NCBI GenBank assembly: GCA_031272075.1 | Contig: JAISUK010000067.1 | Coordinates: 23,000 to 86,999 of the forward strand | Direction of reading: 5' to 3' | DNA: 64,000 nt | Origin: Dysgonamonadaceae bacterium | GTDB taxonomy: Bacteria > Bacteroidota > Bacteroidia > Bacteroidales > Azobacteroidaceae | Part shown: piece after piece, positions 1 through 9,195 of the stretch | How positions within the stretch are numbered: the first letter of the stretch is position 1 | Layout of the letters: each line of letters opens with the position of its first letter | Made by a program: the position numbers and the translations under genes | The notes under the pieces: generated by a model | Told to the model about the DNA's origin: nothing | Databases searched by the model: none | The model's input: only the letters and a program-made list of their open reading frames with translations

Positions 1-2
1 AT

Positions 3-329
3 TCAATCTACCGCGATCATATCTCGTTTTATTGCCGAAATGTCATTGTCACCCAAGGGCCGCAAAATGTTTTGCTGAAAACCGGTCGTTTCGATAAGCA
101 ATACGAAATCAAACCGTTGCACCCGGTCAGCGCTATCGGCGCCGGTGATAGTTTCAATGCGGGATTGATCTACGGAATCATGAAATACAACTATACCAAA
201 GAACAGCTCACCCGGCTGGAGGAGAAAGAATGGGACGGGCTAATTGCGCTGGCTATCCAATTTGCTTCCGAAGTCTGTATGTCGCTGGACAATTATATCT
301 CCCCGGCGTTTGCGTCGTCGCTGTTGTAA
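3..329 (+). CDS. PfkB-family carbohydrate kinase, C-terminal part (5' end outside window)
   Basis: The reading frame is open from the first bases of the window to a TAA stop, so this is the last ~108 codons of a gene that starts upstream. It contains the PfkB/ribokinase signature 2 (SAIGAGDSFNAGLIYG), whose GAGD aspartate is the catalytic base that activates the sugar hydroxyl. A full family member is about 300 residues, so only the C-terminal third is visible. The substrate (fructose, adenosine, ribose or another sugar) cannot be told from this end. It converges with the HIT gene on the other strand, about 60 bases apart. Family assignment is firm; specificity is open. Confidence 0.9.
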   Translation, partial: SIYRDHISFYCRNVIVTQGPQNVLLKTGRFDKQYEIKPLHPVSAIGAGDSFNAGLIYGIMKYNYTKEQLTRLEEKEWDGLIALAIQFASEVCMSLDNYISPAFASSLL

Positions 330-388
330 GTAAACTATGCTCAGGAGAGGTCTTTTTTCCGAATCCGTATAATTTTATTCCCCGCCTT

Positions 389-787
389 TCAACCGCATCC
401 CAGCTTCGCCGTGATGTCGTCTGCAATTTTCTGAAATTCGTGCGGCTGCAGTGCCAGTTTCGGACCGCCGAAGTGTATGTCGGATTCTTTGTTGAGCGGG
501 ATGAGGTGGATATGGGCATGGGGGATTTCCAGTCCGATGACAGCCACGCCGACCCGTTTACAGGGAATAGCGTCCTTGAGAGCGACGGCAATCCTTTTTG
601 CAAAGACAATCATCTCGCCCAAAGTATCGTCTTCCAGGTCGAAAATATAGTCTTTTTCTGTTTTGGGGACGACCAGCGTGTGCCCTTTCGTCAAAGGATT
701 GATATCCAGGAAAGCAAAAAAATGTTCGTTTTCCGCGATTTTGTAACATGGGATTTCGCCCGTGATAATTCTGCTGAAGATGGTCAT
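389..787 (-). CDS. HIT (histidine triad) family nucleotide hydrolase
   Basis: A 132-residue protein with the histidine triad HAHIH (H90, H92, H94) near the C-terminus and the N-terminal FSRIITGEIPCYKI block typical of the Hint branch. Such proteins hydrolyse phosphoramidate or adenylyl bonds on small nucleotides in the cytosol; the physiological substrate is usually unknown. Length matches the bacterial Hint family (about 110-140). It follows greA on the same strand with 60 bases between them and is probably co-transcribed with it. This greA-HIT order fits a housekeeping operon. Confidence 0.93.
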   Translation of the reverse strand: MTIFSRIITGEIPCYKIAENEHFFAFLDINPLTKGHTLVVPKTEKDYIFDLEDDTLGEMIVFAKRIAVALKDAIPCKRVGVAVIGLEIPHAHIHLIPLNKESDIHFGGPKLALQPHEFQKIADDITAKLGCG

Positions 788-847
788 AGCTATATATTTA
801 TTAGGGTATTAAACCAAATGTTGTTTGAGAGGTCAGTAATGTAGAGA

Positions 848-1318
848 TTAGATTGAGATCTCCAGAATTTCGAAAGAAATAACGCCCGACGGCACTGTAA
901 TTGCTACATTGTCGCCAACTTTCTTTCCCAGCAATCCTTTCCCGATAGGCGTATTGACGGCGATTTTCCCTTCTTTCAGGTTCGCTTCGTTTTCCGCCAC
1001 GAGGGTATATTCCATTTGTTGGTTATTATTCAGATTCCTGATTTTCACCTTATTCAAGATTTGGACAATATCGGTAGAGATCTGACTTTCATTAATCAGA
1101 CGAGCGTTGGCTATCAGGCCTTTCAATTGGGCAATCTTTGATTCGAGAATGCCCTGGGCTTCTTTCGCAGCGTCGTATTCGGCGTTTTCCGACAGGTCTC
1201 CCTTATCGCGCGCTTCTGCTATTTGTCTCGATATTTCCGGACGTTTTACTGTTTCAAGATAACCGACTTCTTCAAGTAATTTTCTGTATCCATCTTCAGT
1301 CATGTAACTTATTGCCAT
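848..1318 (-). CDS. greA: Transcription elongation factor GreA
   Basis: A 156-residue protein, close to the usual GreA length of about 158. An N-terminal antiparallel coiled coil covers roughly residues 1-75 and carries the GreA/GreB signature ARDKGDLSENAEYDAAKE around residues 36-53, which includes the acidic tip residues that reach into the RNA polymerase secondary channel. The C-terminal half is the FKBP-like domain (GKGLLGKKVGD region). GreA stimulates cleavage of backtracked transcripts. It is first in a likely two-gene unit with the HIT gene. A hairpin terminator lies upstream, separating it from the preceding lipoprotein gene. Confidence 0.97.
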   Translation of the reverse strand: MAISYMTEDGYRKLLEEVGYLETVKRPEISRQIAEARDKGDLSENAEYDAAKEAQGILESKIAQLKGLIANARLINESQISTDIVQILNKVKIRNLNNNQQMEYTLVAENEANLKEGKIAVNTPIGKGLLGKKVGDNVAITVPSGVISFEILEISI

Positions 1319-1382
1319 AATAGATTACTTTTTTATAACATTTTTCTTTTTATTGTTTGGAACTATACAATGCAAAGGCGAC

Positions 1383-1418
1383 AAAAAGAGTTCCGGTCTG
1401 GAGGCCGGAACTCTTTTT
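1383..1418 (-). terminator. Intrinsic terminator hairpin between the lipoprotein gene and greA
   Basis: A perfect 14-base inverted repeat (AAAAAGAGTTCCGG and its complement) surrounds an 8-base loop. Arms are 1383-1396 and 1405-1418, and a U-run follows on either strand, so it can stop transcription in both directions. It sits 78 bases downstream of the stop of the thioredoxin-fold lipoprotein gene, for which it is the natural terminator, and 65 bases upstream of greA. Confidence 0.88.
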
Positions 1419-1495
1419 GCCTTTCTGCGGTATAGATAACCTACAAAGGTATATTTTTTTTACCAACTAAAAAAATAAGACCGGATTTTTTTCAA

Positions 1496-2653
1496 TTATT
1501 TCAGAAATTCGCCGACTTCTTTCTCCAAATTATTGGTTGATTCGAGGCGTTTCACGATCTCTCCTTCGCTGTTCATGACGAAGGTAGTAGGCAAGTTTTT
1601 GACATTGTAACTGACGGCAACCTTGGAATAGACGGATGCCGGATCGTGCACGCAAATCCAGGGCAAATTTACGGCTGCGTTCTTCCAGAAATGTTCATCC
1701 GTATCCAACGAAATCTGATAAATCTCCAGCGGTTGGCGCTTGTGCTTTTCATAAAATTCCGCCAGTGCAATGTTGTGCACAGGCGATTCTTTCATTTGAT
1801 AAGCAGTAAAATCGATCAACGTCACCTTCCCGCGACACGATTCCGAGAGCGAAACCTGCTGGTCTTTGATGTCAGGCAATTTGATCTCAAAATGTGCGAC
1901 GGCATCCGTCACGGTATATTCGAGCGGTCGTTCTCCACGGATGGATTTCAAGGCGCGCAATGCCAGGTTGTACAGGTGCTTCGAGCGAATGGCGTTCGGG
2001 AAATACTGATTCCAGCTGGTAGCTACCGCGCCGAACACTTTATAATCTTCCTTGTTGAAAGGATCGAAAATCAGCATCCCGTTAATTTGTTGAAACAGTG
2101 CAAAATAGGCCGACATCGATTTTGGGTTGGCGTAGATATACGCTTTGGCCTTGTCCTTGTATTCATTGAGCGCCTGCGTGACCTGTTCCTGGTATTGGTC
2201 GACCGTGATTTGCCCCTCGTTATACGAATTTTGGAGCTTGTTGTATTCGATGCTCGCTTTGAGTTGCAACAGCGTAAGTTCCTTTACATTAATACAATCG
2301 TCCGACCCGTCTATGGAATAATCCTGGGCGAAATTGCTGCCGTCGGCCTGTATGTTGACGGTTTCGGTGCTGTCGACGGGAATATTGATCAACTGACCGC
2401 CCAGCCGCAAGCGGTAGAAATCGGATTCTCCGCTGTTTTGATGTTTGAACCGGAAGTTTCCCGATTCTCCGAGTTTCAAGGAATCCATCAGTTGTATGTC
2501 GCCGATGCGGACATGTTCAAGAAAGAGGGTCTTGTCTTTTGCATTTTTCACATTCCCTTCGATGGTAAAAGTATCGTTTTTATTGCAGGAAATGAAAAAG
2601 CACGATAAGACAAAAAAAATCGTTTTAAACTTTGCTGTTGATCTTTTAGTCAT
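1496..2653 (-). CDS. Thioredoxin-fold (TlpA/AhpC-TSA-like) lipoprotein with DUF4369-like N-terminus, active-site cysteines absent
   Basis: A 385-residue predicted lipoprotein: N-terminal hydrophobic signal with lipobox FFISC (Cys about residue 23). The N-terminal part (FTIEGNVKNAKDKTLFLEHV onward, residues ~30-120) resembles the DUF4369 domain found before TlpA-like thioredoxin domains in Bacteroidota. The C-terminal ~140 residues have a thioredoxin-like layout (LIDF strand, LPTTFVM with the cis-proline). At the place where redox-active members have WCGPC, this protein reads DFTAYQMKESPVHN, so the CXXC is missing. It therefore probably does not act as a disulfide reductase; a binding or structural envelope role is more likely. 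Divergent from pnp. Confidence 0.85.
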   Translation of the reverse strand: MTKRSTAKFKTIFFVLSCFFISCNKNDTFTIEGNVKNAKDKTLFLEHVRIGDIQLMDSLKLGESGNFRFKHQNSGESDFYRLRLGGQLINIPVDSTETVNIQADGSNFAQDYSIDGSDDCINVKELTLLQLKASIEYNKLQNSYNEGQITVDQYQEQVTQALNEYKDKAKAYIYANPKSMSAYFALFQQINGMLIFDPFNKEDYKVFGAVATSWNQYFPNAIRSKHLYNLALRALKSIRGERPLEYTVTDAVAHFEIKLPDIKDQQVSLSESCRGKVTLIDFTAYQMKESPVHNIALAEFYEKHKRQPLEIYQISLDTDEHFWKNAAVNLPWICVHDPASVYSKVAVSYNVKNLPTTFVMNSEGEIVKRLESTNNLEKEVGEFLK

Positions 2654-2702
2654 ATAATATATTAGCTAAATTACTGTTTGATATATCAATTTCGATATCT
2701 CG

Positions 2703-2710
2703 CAAAGATA
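2703..2710 (-). promoter_or_regulatory. Candidate -7 box for the thioredoxin-fold lipoprotein gene
   Basis: On the minus strand the sequence TATCTTTG matches the Bacteroidota -7 consensus TAnnTTTG and lies 50 bases upstream of the start codon. No good TTTG -33 box is present at the usual 19-21 base spacing, so this is only a candidate. Confidence 0.4.
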
Positions 2711-2815
2711 CGACTTTTAACGCATATATACCCCATTTTTAATTGGAAATCGCTAAAAAAATACGGAAAAAGTATTTTTATTTGATCTACGCAATCTTAA
2801 CTGAAAGTTTTTCTT

Positions 2816-2823
2816 TACCTTTG
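2816..2823 (+). promoter_or_regulatory. Candidate -7 box for pnp
   Basis: TACCTTTG matches the Bacteroidota -7 consensus TAnnTTTG exactly and sits 41 bases before the pnp start codon, giving a short leader. No clear TTTG -33 element is found at the standard spacing. Confidence 0.5.
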
Positions 2824-2864
2824 CACGATTTTTATGTAGAAAAAGAAATTTAGAAAGATTATTT

Positions 2865-5066
2865 ATGATTGATCCTATTGTTAAAACAATTGATTTGGGT
2901 GACGGAAGAACCATTACCCTTGAAACCGGAAAATTAGCCAAACAGGCAGATGGTTCCGTGGTTGTAAGAATGAACAATACAATGTTGCTGGCAGCTGTTT
3001 GTGCTGCAAAAGATGCAAATCCCGGTGTGGATTTTATGCCTTTACAAGTTGAATACAAAGAAAAATTTTCTGCATTCGGACGATTCCCCGGCGGATTCAT
3101 GAAGCGGGAAGGACGTGCGTCCGATTATGAAATATTGACCTGCCGCCTGGTAGACCGTGCGCTTCGTCCGTTATTCCCGGACGATTTCCATGCGGAAGTG
3201 TTTGTAAATATCATCCTTTATTCTTCCGACGGTCAGGATATGCCGGATGCTCTTGCCGGATTAGCGGCTTCTGCTGCTTTAGCCGTTTCGGATATTCCTT
3301 TCAACGGCCCTATTTCCGAAGTTCGCGTGGCGAGAATTGATGGAGAGTTTGTGGTGAATCCGACGTTCAAACAGCTGGAAAACGCGGACATCGACATCAT
3401 GGTCGGCGCTACCATCGACAACATCATGATGGTGGAAGGCGAGATGGACGAGGTTTCCGAAAGCGAAATGCTGGAAGCCATCAAAGTGGCTCACGAAGCC
3501 ATCAAACACCAATGCCGCGTGCAATTGGAACTCTCGGAATTGGTCGGCAAGACTGTGAAACGGGAATATTGTCATGAAACAAATGACGAAGAGTTACGCA
3601 AAGATGTGCGTGAGAAGTGTTACGATAAAGTTTACGCCATCGCTAAGTCAGGTTCCGGCAAACATGAACGTACCGAAGCTTTCGAAGCGGTGGTAGAAGA
3701 ATACAAATCCCAATTTACCGAAGAAGAACTGGAAGAAAAAGCCCCATTGATCGCGAAATACTACCACGATGTGGAAAAAGAAGCGATGCGGCGCTGTATT
3801 TTGGATGAAGGCATCCGGTTGGATGGCCGTCAAACGAACGAAATTCGCCCAATCTGGTCGGAAGTGGATTGCTTGCCCGGACCTCATGGCTCTTCCATTT
3901 TTACGCGCGGAGAAACACAGTCGTTATCCACAGTTACTTTGGGAACAAAACTGGATGAGAAAATCGTGGACGATGTGCTGTGCTCCGACAAAGAACGATT
4001 CATGCTGCATTATAATTTTCCACCGTTTTCTACCGGCGAAGCCAAACCACAACGTGGCGTAGGTCGTCGTGAAATAGGTCATGGCAACCTGGCGCATCGC
4101 GCATTGAAGAATATGTTGCCGGAAAATTATCCGTACGTCATCCGGATCGTGTCGGATATTCTGGAATCGAACGGCTCTTCATCCATGGCGACTGTCTGTG
4201 CCGGAACATTGGCACTGATGGATGCCGGCGTACAGATCAAAAAACCCGTTTCAGGAATCGCAATGGGCCTGATCTCTGAAAATAAAGGAACGAATTATGC
4301 CGTACTCTCCGATATCCTGGGCGATGAAGACCACTTGGGCGACATGGATTTCAAAGTCACCGGCACGCGCGACGGGATCACCGCTACGCAGATGGATATC
4401 AAGGTCGACGGACTTTCGTACGAGATACTCGAAAAGGCCTTGGCGCAAGCCAAAGAAGGGCGTATGTATATTTTAGGCAAACTGCTAGAAACAATTTCCG
4501 AGCCGCGTCCGGACTTGAAGCCGCATGCTCCGCGCATCGAAGTGCTGATTATCCCGAAAGAATTTATCGGCGCTGTGATAGGCCCGGGTGGAAAAATCAT
4601 TCAGGGAATGCAGGAAGAAACCGGCACAACGATTACCATTGAAGAAATTGACGGTTACGGACGGGTGGAAGTTTCAGCAAACAACAAAGATTCGATTGAG
4701 ATGGCAATGGCCAAGATCAAAGGAATCGTTGCCGTACCCGAAGTGGGTGAAGTCTACGAAGGAAAAGTTCGCTCCATCATGCCTTACGGATGTTTCGTAG
4801 AATTTCTCCCCGGCAAAGACGGATTGCTGCATATCTCCGAGATTGATTGGAAACGGCTGGAGACGGTTGAAGAAATCGGAATCAAGGAAGGAGATATGAT
4901 CGAAGTTAAATTGATTGATATCGATCCGAAATCAGGTAAATTCAAACTCTCCCGCAAGGTATTGTTGCCCCGCCCGGAACGTCAGGAAAAATCCGGTCAG
5001 CAGGGTGGCGGTCATCAAAGCCACCACCAAGGCCACCAGGATCGTCAGCATCGAGGAAATAGATAA
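2865..5066 (+). CDS. pnp: Polyribonucleotide nucleotidyltransferase (PNPase)
   Basis: A 733-residue protein with the complete PNPase domain order: first RNase PH domain (~1-220), all-alpha linker, catalytic second RNase PH domain (~310-540, with the aspartate-rich [15 protein letters not shown] motif), KH domain (GxxG loop VIGPGGK near residue 570), and S1 domain (~620-700). It degrades RNA 3' to 5' with phosphate and can add tails in reverse. The last ~30 residues are rich in His, Gln and Gly ([15 protein letters not shown]), a low-complexity tail beyond the S1 fold. Monocistronic by context, divergent from the upstream lipoprotein gene and convergent with the next gene. Confidence 0.98.
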   Translation: MIDPIVKTIDLGDGRTITLETGKLAKQADGSVVVRMNNTMLLAAVCAAKDANPGVDFMPLQVEYKEKFSAFGRFPGGFMKREGRASDYEILTCRLVDRALRPLFPDDFHAEVFVNIILYSSDGQDMPDALAGLAASAALAVSDIPFNGPISEVRVARIDGEFVVNPTFKQLENADIDIMVGATIDNIMMVEGEMDEVSESEMLEAIKVAHEAIKHQCRVQLELSELVGKTVKREYCHETNDEELRKDVREKCYDKVYAIAKSGSGKHERTEAFEAVVEEYKSQFTEEELEEKAPLIAKYYHDVEKEAMRRCILDEGIRLDGRQTNEIRPIWSEVDCLPGPHGSSIFTRGETQSLSTVTLGTKLDEKIVDDVLCSDKERFMLHYNFPPFSTGEAKPQRGVGRREIGHGNLAHRALKNMLPENYPYVIRIVSDILESNGSSSMATVCAGTLALMDAGVQIKKPVSGIAMGLISENKGTNYAVLSDILGDEDHLGDMDFKVTGTRDGITATQMDIKVDGLSYEILEKALAQAKEGRMYILGKLLETISEPRPDLKPHAPRIEVLIIPKEFIGAVIGPGGKIIQGMQEETGTTITIEEIDGYGRVEVSANNKDSIEMAMAKIKGIVAVPEVGEVYEGKVRSIMPYGCFVEFLPGKDGLLHISEIDWKRLETVEEIGIKEGDMIEVKLIDIDPKSGKFKLSRKVLLPRPERQEKSGQQGGGHQSHHQGHQDRQHRGNR

Positions 5067-5154
5067 AAGATTTGCATTATATCGCGTCGCTGCGGTCCGT
5101 ATCCGACAACGAAAACCTCGGTCGATATGTCATTGAAACGCACCCTTCAATCCT

Positions 5155-5736
5155 TCAAGGGCATCCGCACGACGCCTTTTCCGGATCTAAATTCACCGGG
5201 AGGATTTGTAAGGTAGGTTTATAGTTTGTGTCGAAAATCAGCGTGTCTCGAATTTTCCCTCTGTAAAAAGTATTATCGGAAGGTACCAGGTGGTATTGAA
5301 TGGTTATTTTTTCTGCCAAGTCTTTGTAGTTCAGAGAGTCAACCTTACCGTAATACGCTGATTTGAGTGGGAGGATCAGGTTGAAATAAGAATCGTCGAA
5401 CGGCAAAATTCTGTTTTCGCCTGCGCCCGACTGATTGATGATGATTGTATCTTTCGGATATATACAGGAAAAAAAGAACGATTTTGTTTTGTATTGAAGG
5501 TTGACGCCGCCTTGGTTCGGCATAAAAACGGTATCGCGAGAATTATTTTTGACCCGAATCTGCATGTAGACTTTTATTTCATTCGCTGCGGAATCGTCGT
5601 ATTCGTACTGTACCATCCTCATGCTGATCAATTGGGCATTCGGATCGACCGGCTGATCGGATTTCGGCCGTGCGTAGCAACTGCTGAAGCAGGAAAAAAA
5701 CAGGCAGGCAATAAACAGGTAATGTTTGTTTTGCAT
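5155..5736 (-). CDS. Hypothetical lipoprotein
   Basis: A 193-residue protein with a lipoprotein signal (CFSSC, Cys about residue 20). The rest is predicted beta-rich, with an immunoglobulin-like feel (conserved-looking VKNNSRDTVFMPNQ segment), and ends in CGCP. I do not recognise a characterised family. Its start is only 20 bases after the ackA stop on the same strand, so it probably belongs to the ackA transcript, although no functional link to acetate metabolism is evident. Likely anchored in the inner or outer membrane and facing the periplasm. Confidence 0.75.
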   Translation of the reverse strand: MQNKHYLFIACLFFSCFSSCYARPKSDQPVDPNAQLISMRMVQYEYDDSAANEIKVYMQIRVKNNSRDTVFMPNQGGVNLQYKTKSFFFSCIYPKDTIIINQSGAGENRILPFDDSYFNLILPLKSAYYGKVDSLNYKDLAEKITIQYHLVPSDNTFYRGKIRDTLIFDTNYKPTLQILPVNLDPEKASCGCP

Positions 5737-5755
5737 AGCGATAAATTCTTAGTGA

Positions 5756-6952
5756 TTAACTCAATATCTCCAATGTGTCCAACGCAATCATGTATTCTTC
5801 ATTTGTTGGAATCACCAACACTTTTACGCGCGATTCGGGGAGGCTGATGATTGCTTCTCGGCCTCTCAAGTCCTTGTTGAATGTATTATCGAGTTTTATT
5901 CCCATAAATTCCAATCCTTCACAGACTTCCTGACGAGTAGAAGCTTGGTTTTCGCCGACGCCTCCGGTAAAAACCAGCAGATCGAGACCTCCCAGCGCAG
6001 CGGCAAACGCGCCGACATATTTTTTGATTCTGTAGTTGTACATTTTCAGCGCCAGGATTGCCCGTTCGTTGCCTGCTTGTACGGCGGCTTCAATCTCGCG
6101 CATATCCGAAGATACGCCCGAAACGCCGATCATTCCGCTGTATTTATTGACAATGGTCGAGATGGCCTGAAATCCGATATTTTCTTTTTCCATGATGTAA
6201 GTGAGTGCGCCGGCATCTACATCGCCGCTTCGGGTGCCCATCAACAATCCTTCTACGGGTGTCATTCCCATCGAGGTGTCGACGGATACCCCTTCTTTGA
6301 TCGCCGCAATCGAGGCGCCGTTGCCGATGTGCGCAGTCACAATCCGCTGTTGTTCGTAGGGAACGCCCAGAAATTCACACGCGCGCTTCGATACATACCG
6401 GTGGCTGGTGCCGTGAAATCCATAGCGGCGAATGGCGTATTTTTCGTAAAGTGAATACGGTAACCCGTACATATAGGCATGTTCCGGCATCGTTTGATGA
6501 AATGCCGTATCAAAAACCCCTACTTGCGGAACGTCGGGCATGAGTTCTTTGACCGCATAAATGCCGTTCAGGTTCGGTGGATTGTGCAAAGGCGCCAATT
6601 CGATACATTCTTCCATCTTCTTGATCACATCGTCGGTGATCAACACACTGGAGTTGAATTTTTCGCCGCCATGCACCACGCGGTGTCCGACGGCATCGAT
6701 CTCATTCAACGATTTGATACATCCGTATTTTTCACTGGTGATCACGCCCAAGATATATTCAATTCCGGCGCGATGTTCCAGAATTTCTCCTTCCAGAATC
6801 ACTTTTTTGCCGTCGGGGAGGGTCAACTTCAGAAAAGAACCCTTCAAGCCGATTTTTTCTATTCCTCCTTGCGCGATCTCAGAACCTTCGTGCATGTCGA
6901 ATAATTTATATTTGATGGAGGAGCTCCCGCAATTTAATACAAGTATCTTCAT
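5756..6952 (-). CDS. ackA: Acetate kinase
   Basis: Acetyl phosphate + ADP to acetate + ATP, the ATP-yielding last step of acetate overflow. The 398-residue protein begins MKILVLNCGSSSIKYKLF (acetate kinase signature 1) and has signature 2, GFHGTSHRYVS, around residues 175-185. I chose the ATG at 6952; a start 30 bases earlier exists but would overlap the preceding gene and add residues absent from the family. It follows the 3-hydroxyacyl-CoA dehydrogenase-like gene by 17 bases, with pta further upstream, giving the order pta - dehydrogenase - ackA - lipoprotein. Confidence 0.97.
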   Translation of the reverse strand: MKILVLNCGSSSIKYKLFDMHEGSEIAQGGIEKIGLKGSFLKLTLPDGKKVILEGEILEHRAGIEYILGVITSEKYGCIKSLNEIDAVGHRVVHGGEKFNSSVLITDDVIKKMEECIELAPLHNPPNLNGIYAVKELMPDVPQVGVFDTAFHQTMPEHAYMYGLPYSLYEKYAIRRYGFHGTSHRYVSKRACEFLGVPYEQQRIVTAHIGNGASIAAIKEGVSVDTSMGMTPVEGLLMGTRSGDVDAGALTYIMEKENIGFQAISTIVNKYSGMIGVSGVSSDMREIEAAVQAGNERAILALKMYNYRIKKYVGAFAAALGGLDLLVFTGGVGENQASTRQEVCEGLEFMGIKLDNTFNKDLRGREAIISLPESRVKVLVIPTNEEYMIALDTLEILS

Positions 6953-6969
6953 ATTTTTATTTTCCTGTT

Positions 6970-7935
6970 TCAATTTATACAATTCGTCGCGACGGGTTGC
7001 CCGTTTTCATAAACATAAAAGCCTTTTCCTGTGGCGACACCTGTCTGGTTGGTACGATACAGCCGCCACAATACCGGCGACGGTTTGTATTTTTTGTCTC
7101 CATATTCATTGAACATGTCTTCCATGAGCGAAACCAATTTCTCAATCCCAATGATGTCGGCCATTCGGAAAATGCCGACGCGCATGCCGTAGACCACTTC
7201 AAACAACCGGTCGATGCTTTCCATCGCGGACACATTTTCCATCAACATCTGGCAAGCTTCGTTGAGCATCACCACCATCAGCCGCAGACTGACCAATCCG
7301 TTGCTTTCATGCACGTCGATCGTGTCGTATTTGATCAGTTTTGCAAAAAGCAAGACCTTGTTATATACCTCGTTGGAGGTATACATTCCTTTCACGATTT
7401 CCAGGATTTTGGCATCGGGATGAGCGACCGGAAAATGGAGGCTGATGCAACGTTCCTTGTATTGCAGTTCGGCGGCCAGTTCGCTGATGATGACGGTGGT
7501 GGCATTGGTGGCAATGATGGCGTCGGGCGACAGGACGCTTTCCAGCGTTTTAAACACATCCTTCCTCAATTGCGTACTGCGCGCTCCTTGATCGTCGTAA
7601 CGGACACATTCGATCACAAAATCGCAATCTTTGAGCGAAGCATAATTCAGTGATCCGTTGATCCGTCCCATGATCGTTTTTTTCTCTCCGGGAGTCAAAC
7701 CCCAGCTTTCGATTTTTGTGTCCAGGTCCTGACTGATTTTTTCGAGTGCAAAATCGATTTTCTCTTGCGATATTTCGATAAACGTCACTTCCAATCCTGC
7801 TGAAGCGGTAAGCCTGACGATGTTTCTTCCGTCTTTTCCACATCCGACAACGCCGATTTTTGAGAACAACGATTTATTACGATCTTTCGTCGAAAGTCCG
7901 AAATTTTCAATAGGTTCGATGATTGGTTCAGACAT
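6970..7935 (-). CDS. 3-hydroxyacyl-CoA dehydrogenase family protein
   Basis: A 321-residue protein with the two-domain 3-hydroxyacyl-CoA dehydrogenase layout. The N-terminal Rossmann domain has the NAD motif GVVGCGKDG (residues ~28-36; the family usually has GxGxMG), the central catalytic histidine lies in SLHFPVAHPDAK, and the C-terminal helical domain contains RMADIIGIEKL, which parallels the family GPF-xx-D-xxG-LD block. Such enzymes interconvert 3-hydroxyacyl-CoA and 3-ketoacyl-CoA. An N-terminal extension of ~25 residues precedes the fold. It lies between pta and ackA, which suggests a link to acyl-CoA disposal, but the substrate is not evident. Confidence 0.85.
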   Translation of the reverse strand: MSEPIIEPIENFGLSTKDRNKSLFSKIGVVGCGKDGRNIVRLTASAGLEVTFIEISQEKIDFALEKISQDLDTKIESWGLTPGEKKTIMGRINGSLNYASLKDCDFVIECVRYDDQGARSTQLRKDVFKTLESVLSPDAIIATNATTVIISELAAELQYKERCISLHFPVAHPDAKILEIVKGMYTSNEVYNKVLLFAKLIKYDTIDVHESNGLVSLRLMVVMLNEACQMLMENVSAMESIDRLFEVVYGMRVGIFRMADIIGIEKLVSLMEDMFNEYGDKKYKPSPVLWRLYRTNQTGVATGKGFYVYENGQPVATNCIN

Positions 7936-8110
7936 ATTTTCTTTTTTTTTATTTTACTTATAATTTAATTCTATAAAGATTTATTGATAACCGTAAGATT
8001 TTAATATTCAAAACATTACGGTCGCGTCATTTTCGCTTATTTTTGTGTCGCATTAAAAAAAACGTGAATATGACAGGCATAAAGGTATTAAAAAATTTGC
8101 AAACCATCAC

Positions 8111-9127
8111 TCAATTTGCAGAATATCTCTTATTCATTGCCTGATTGGCGCAGATGGCGACCATCTTGTAAATATCGTCGACGGAACATCCTCTGGATAG
8201 GTCGTTTACGGGTGCGGCCATTCCTTGCAGAATAGGGCCGATGGCTTCAGCGCCGGCAAGTCTTTGCACTAATTTGTATGCGATATTGCCACATTCGAGG
8301 TTGGGAAATATCAATACATTTGCACTTCCTGCGACCGGACTTCCGGGGGCTTTGGAAGAAGCGACCGACGGGACAATGGCGGCGTCGGCCTGCAATTCGC
8401 CGTCGATTTGTAATCCCGGATCCGTTTCTTTGGCAATTCGGGTGGCTTCGATGACTTTGTCGCACAGTTCGTGTGTGGCGCTTCCTTTGGTAGAAAAACT
8501 CAACATGGCGATTTTGGGTTCTATTCCGGCGAGCGCGCGTGTGGTCTGCGCTGTGGCCAAAGCAATTCCGGCCAATTCTTGTGCGGTCGGGTTCGGCATG
8601 ACGGCGCAGTCGGCAAAAACGAGAAATCCGTCCTTGCCGTATTGTTTTTTATCGGTAAACATCAGGAAAGCGCCGGAAACGACTGAAATCCCGGGTGAGG
8701 TCTTGATAATCTGCAAAGCAGGACGCAACACATCGCCCGTCGTATTCTGAGCACCGGCAATTTCGCCGTCGGCGTCTCCGTTTTTGATCATCAAGCACCC
8801 CAGGTACAATGGGTTTTCTACCAATCCGGCCGCCTGTTCGGGCGTTAAACCTTTATTTTTCCGCAATTCGTAAAGCAAATCGGCATAGACTTGCTTTTTG
8901 GGATGATTGAGCGGATCGATGATCGTAGTGTTATCGATTTGCCGAAGGCCGTACTGTGAGGCCAACGATTTTATTTTGTCCGGATTTCCCAGTAGAATGA
9001 TGGAGGCGACTCCGTCTGATGCCAGGCGGTCGGCTGCCTTGAGTGTTCGTTCTTCTGTCCCTTCAGGGAGGACGATTCGTTGTTTGTTTGCTTTTGCCCG
9101 AAGGATGATTTCTTGTATTAAATCCAT
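8111..9127 (-). CDS. pta: Phosphate acetyltransferase
   Basis: Converts acetyl-CoA + phosphate to acetyl phosphate, the substrate of AckA. The 338-residue length is that of the short, single-domain Pta type without the regulatory N-terminal half seen in E. coli. Recognisable blocks are RIVLPEGTEERTLKAADRL at the N-terminus, NGDADGEIAGAQNTTGDVLRPALQ in the middle (given here as a landmark, residues ~115-138), and GPILQGMAAPVNDLSRGCS near the end. First gene of the acetate block; 175 bases separate it from the next gene, so an internal promoter is possible. Confidence 0.96.
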   Translation of the reverse strand: MDLIQEIILRAKANKQRIVLPEGTEERTLKAADRLASDGVASIILLGNPDKIKSLASQYGLRQIDNTTIIDPLNHPKKQVYADLLYELRKNKGLTPEQAAGLVENPLYLGCLMIKNGDADGEIAGAQNTTGDVLRPALQIIKTSPGISVVSGAFLMFTDKKQYGKDGFLVFADCAVMPNPTAQELAGIALATAQTTRALAGIEPKIAMLSFSTKGSATHELCDKVIEATRIAKETDPGLQIDGELQADAAIVPSVASSKAPGSPVAGSANVLIFPNLECGNIAYKLVQRLAGAEAIGPILQGMAAPVNDLSRGCSVDDIYKMVAICANQAMNKRYSAN

Positions 9128-9172
9128 AATGAAAGCGATGATTTATGCTTGTTAGCGGTTATTATTTTGTGC

Positions 9173-9180
9173 AAAAGTAA
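9173..9180 (-). promoter_or_regulatory. Candidate -7 box for pta
   Basis: The minus strand reads TACTTTTG, matching TAnnTTTG, 46 bases upstream of the pta start codon. No TTTG -33 box is seen at the expected spacing; the position would also fall just beyond the stop of the next gene. Confidence 0.4.
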
Positions 9181-9195
9181 GCAAAATATAATAAA

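Noticed and set aside
1646..2608. Long plus-strand open frame opposite the thioredoxin-fold lipoprotein
   Set aside because: A shadow of the minus-strand gene, which has a signal peptide, lipobox and domain match; the plus-strand translation has none.
8070..8144. 24-codon plus-strand ORF preceded by TATTTTTG
   Set aside because: Overlaps the 3' end of pta, has no -33 box and no similarity; most likely chance.
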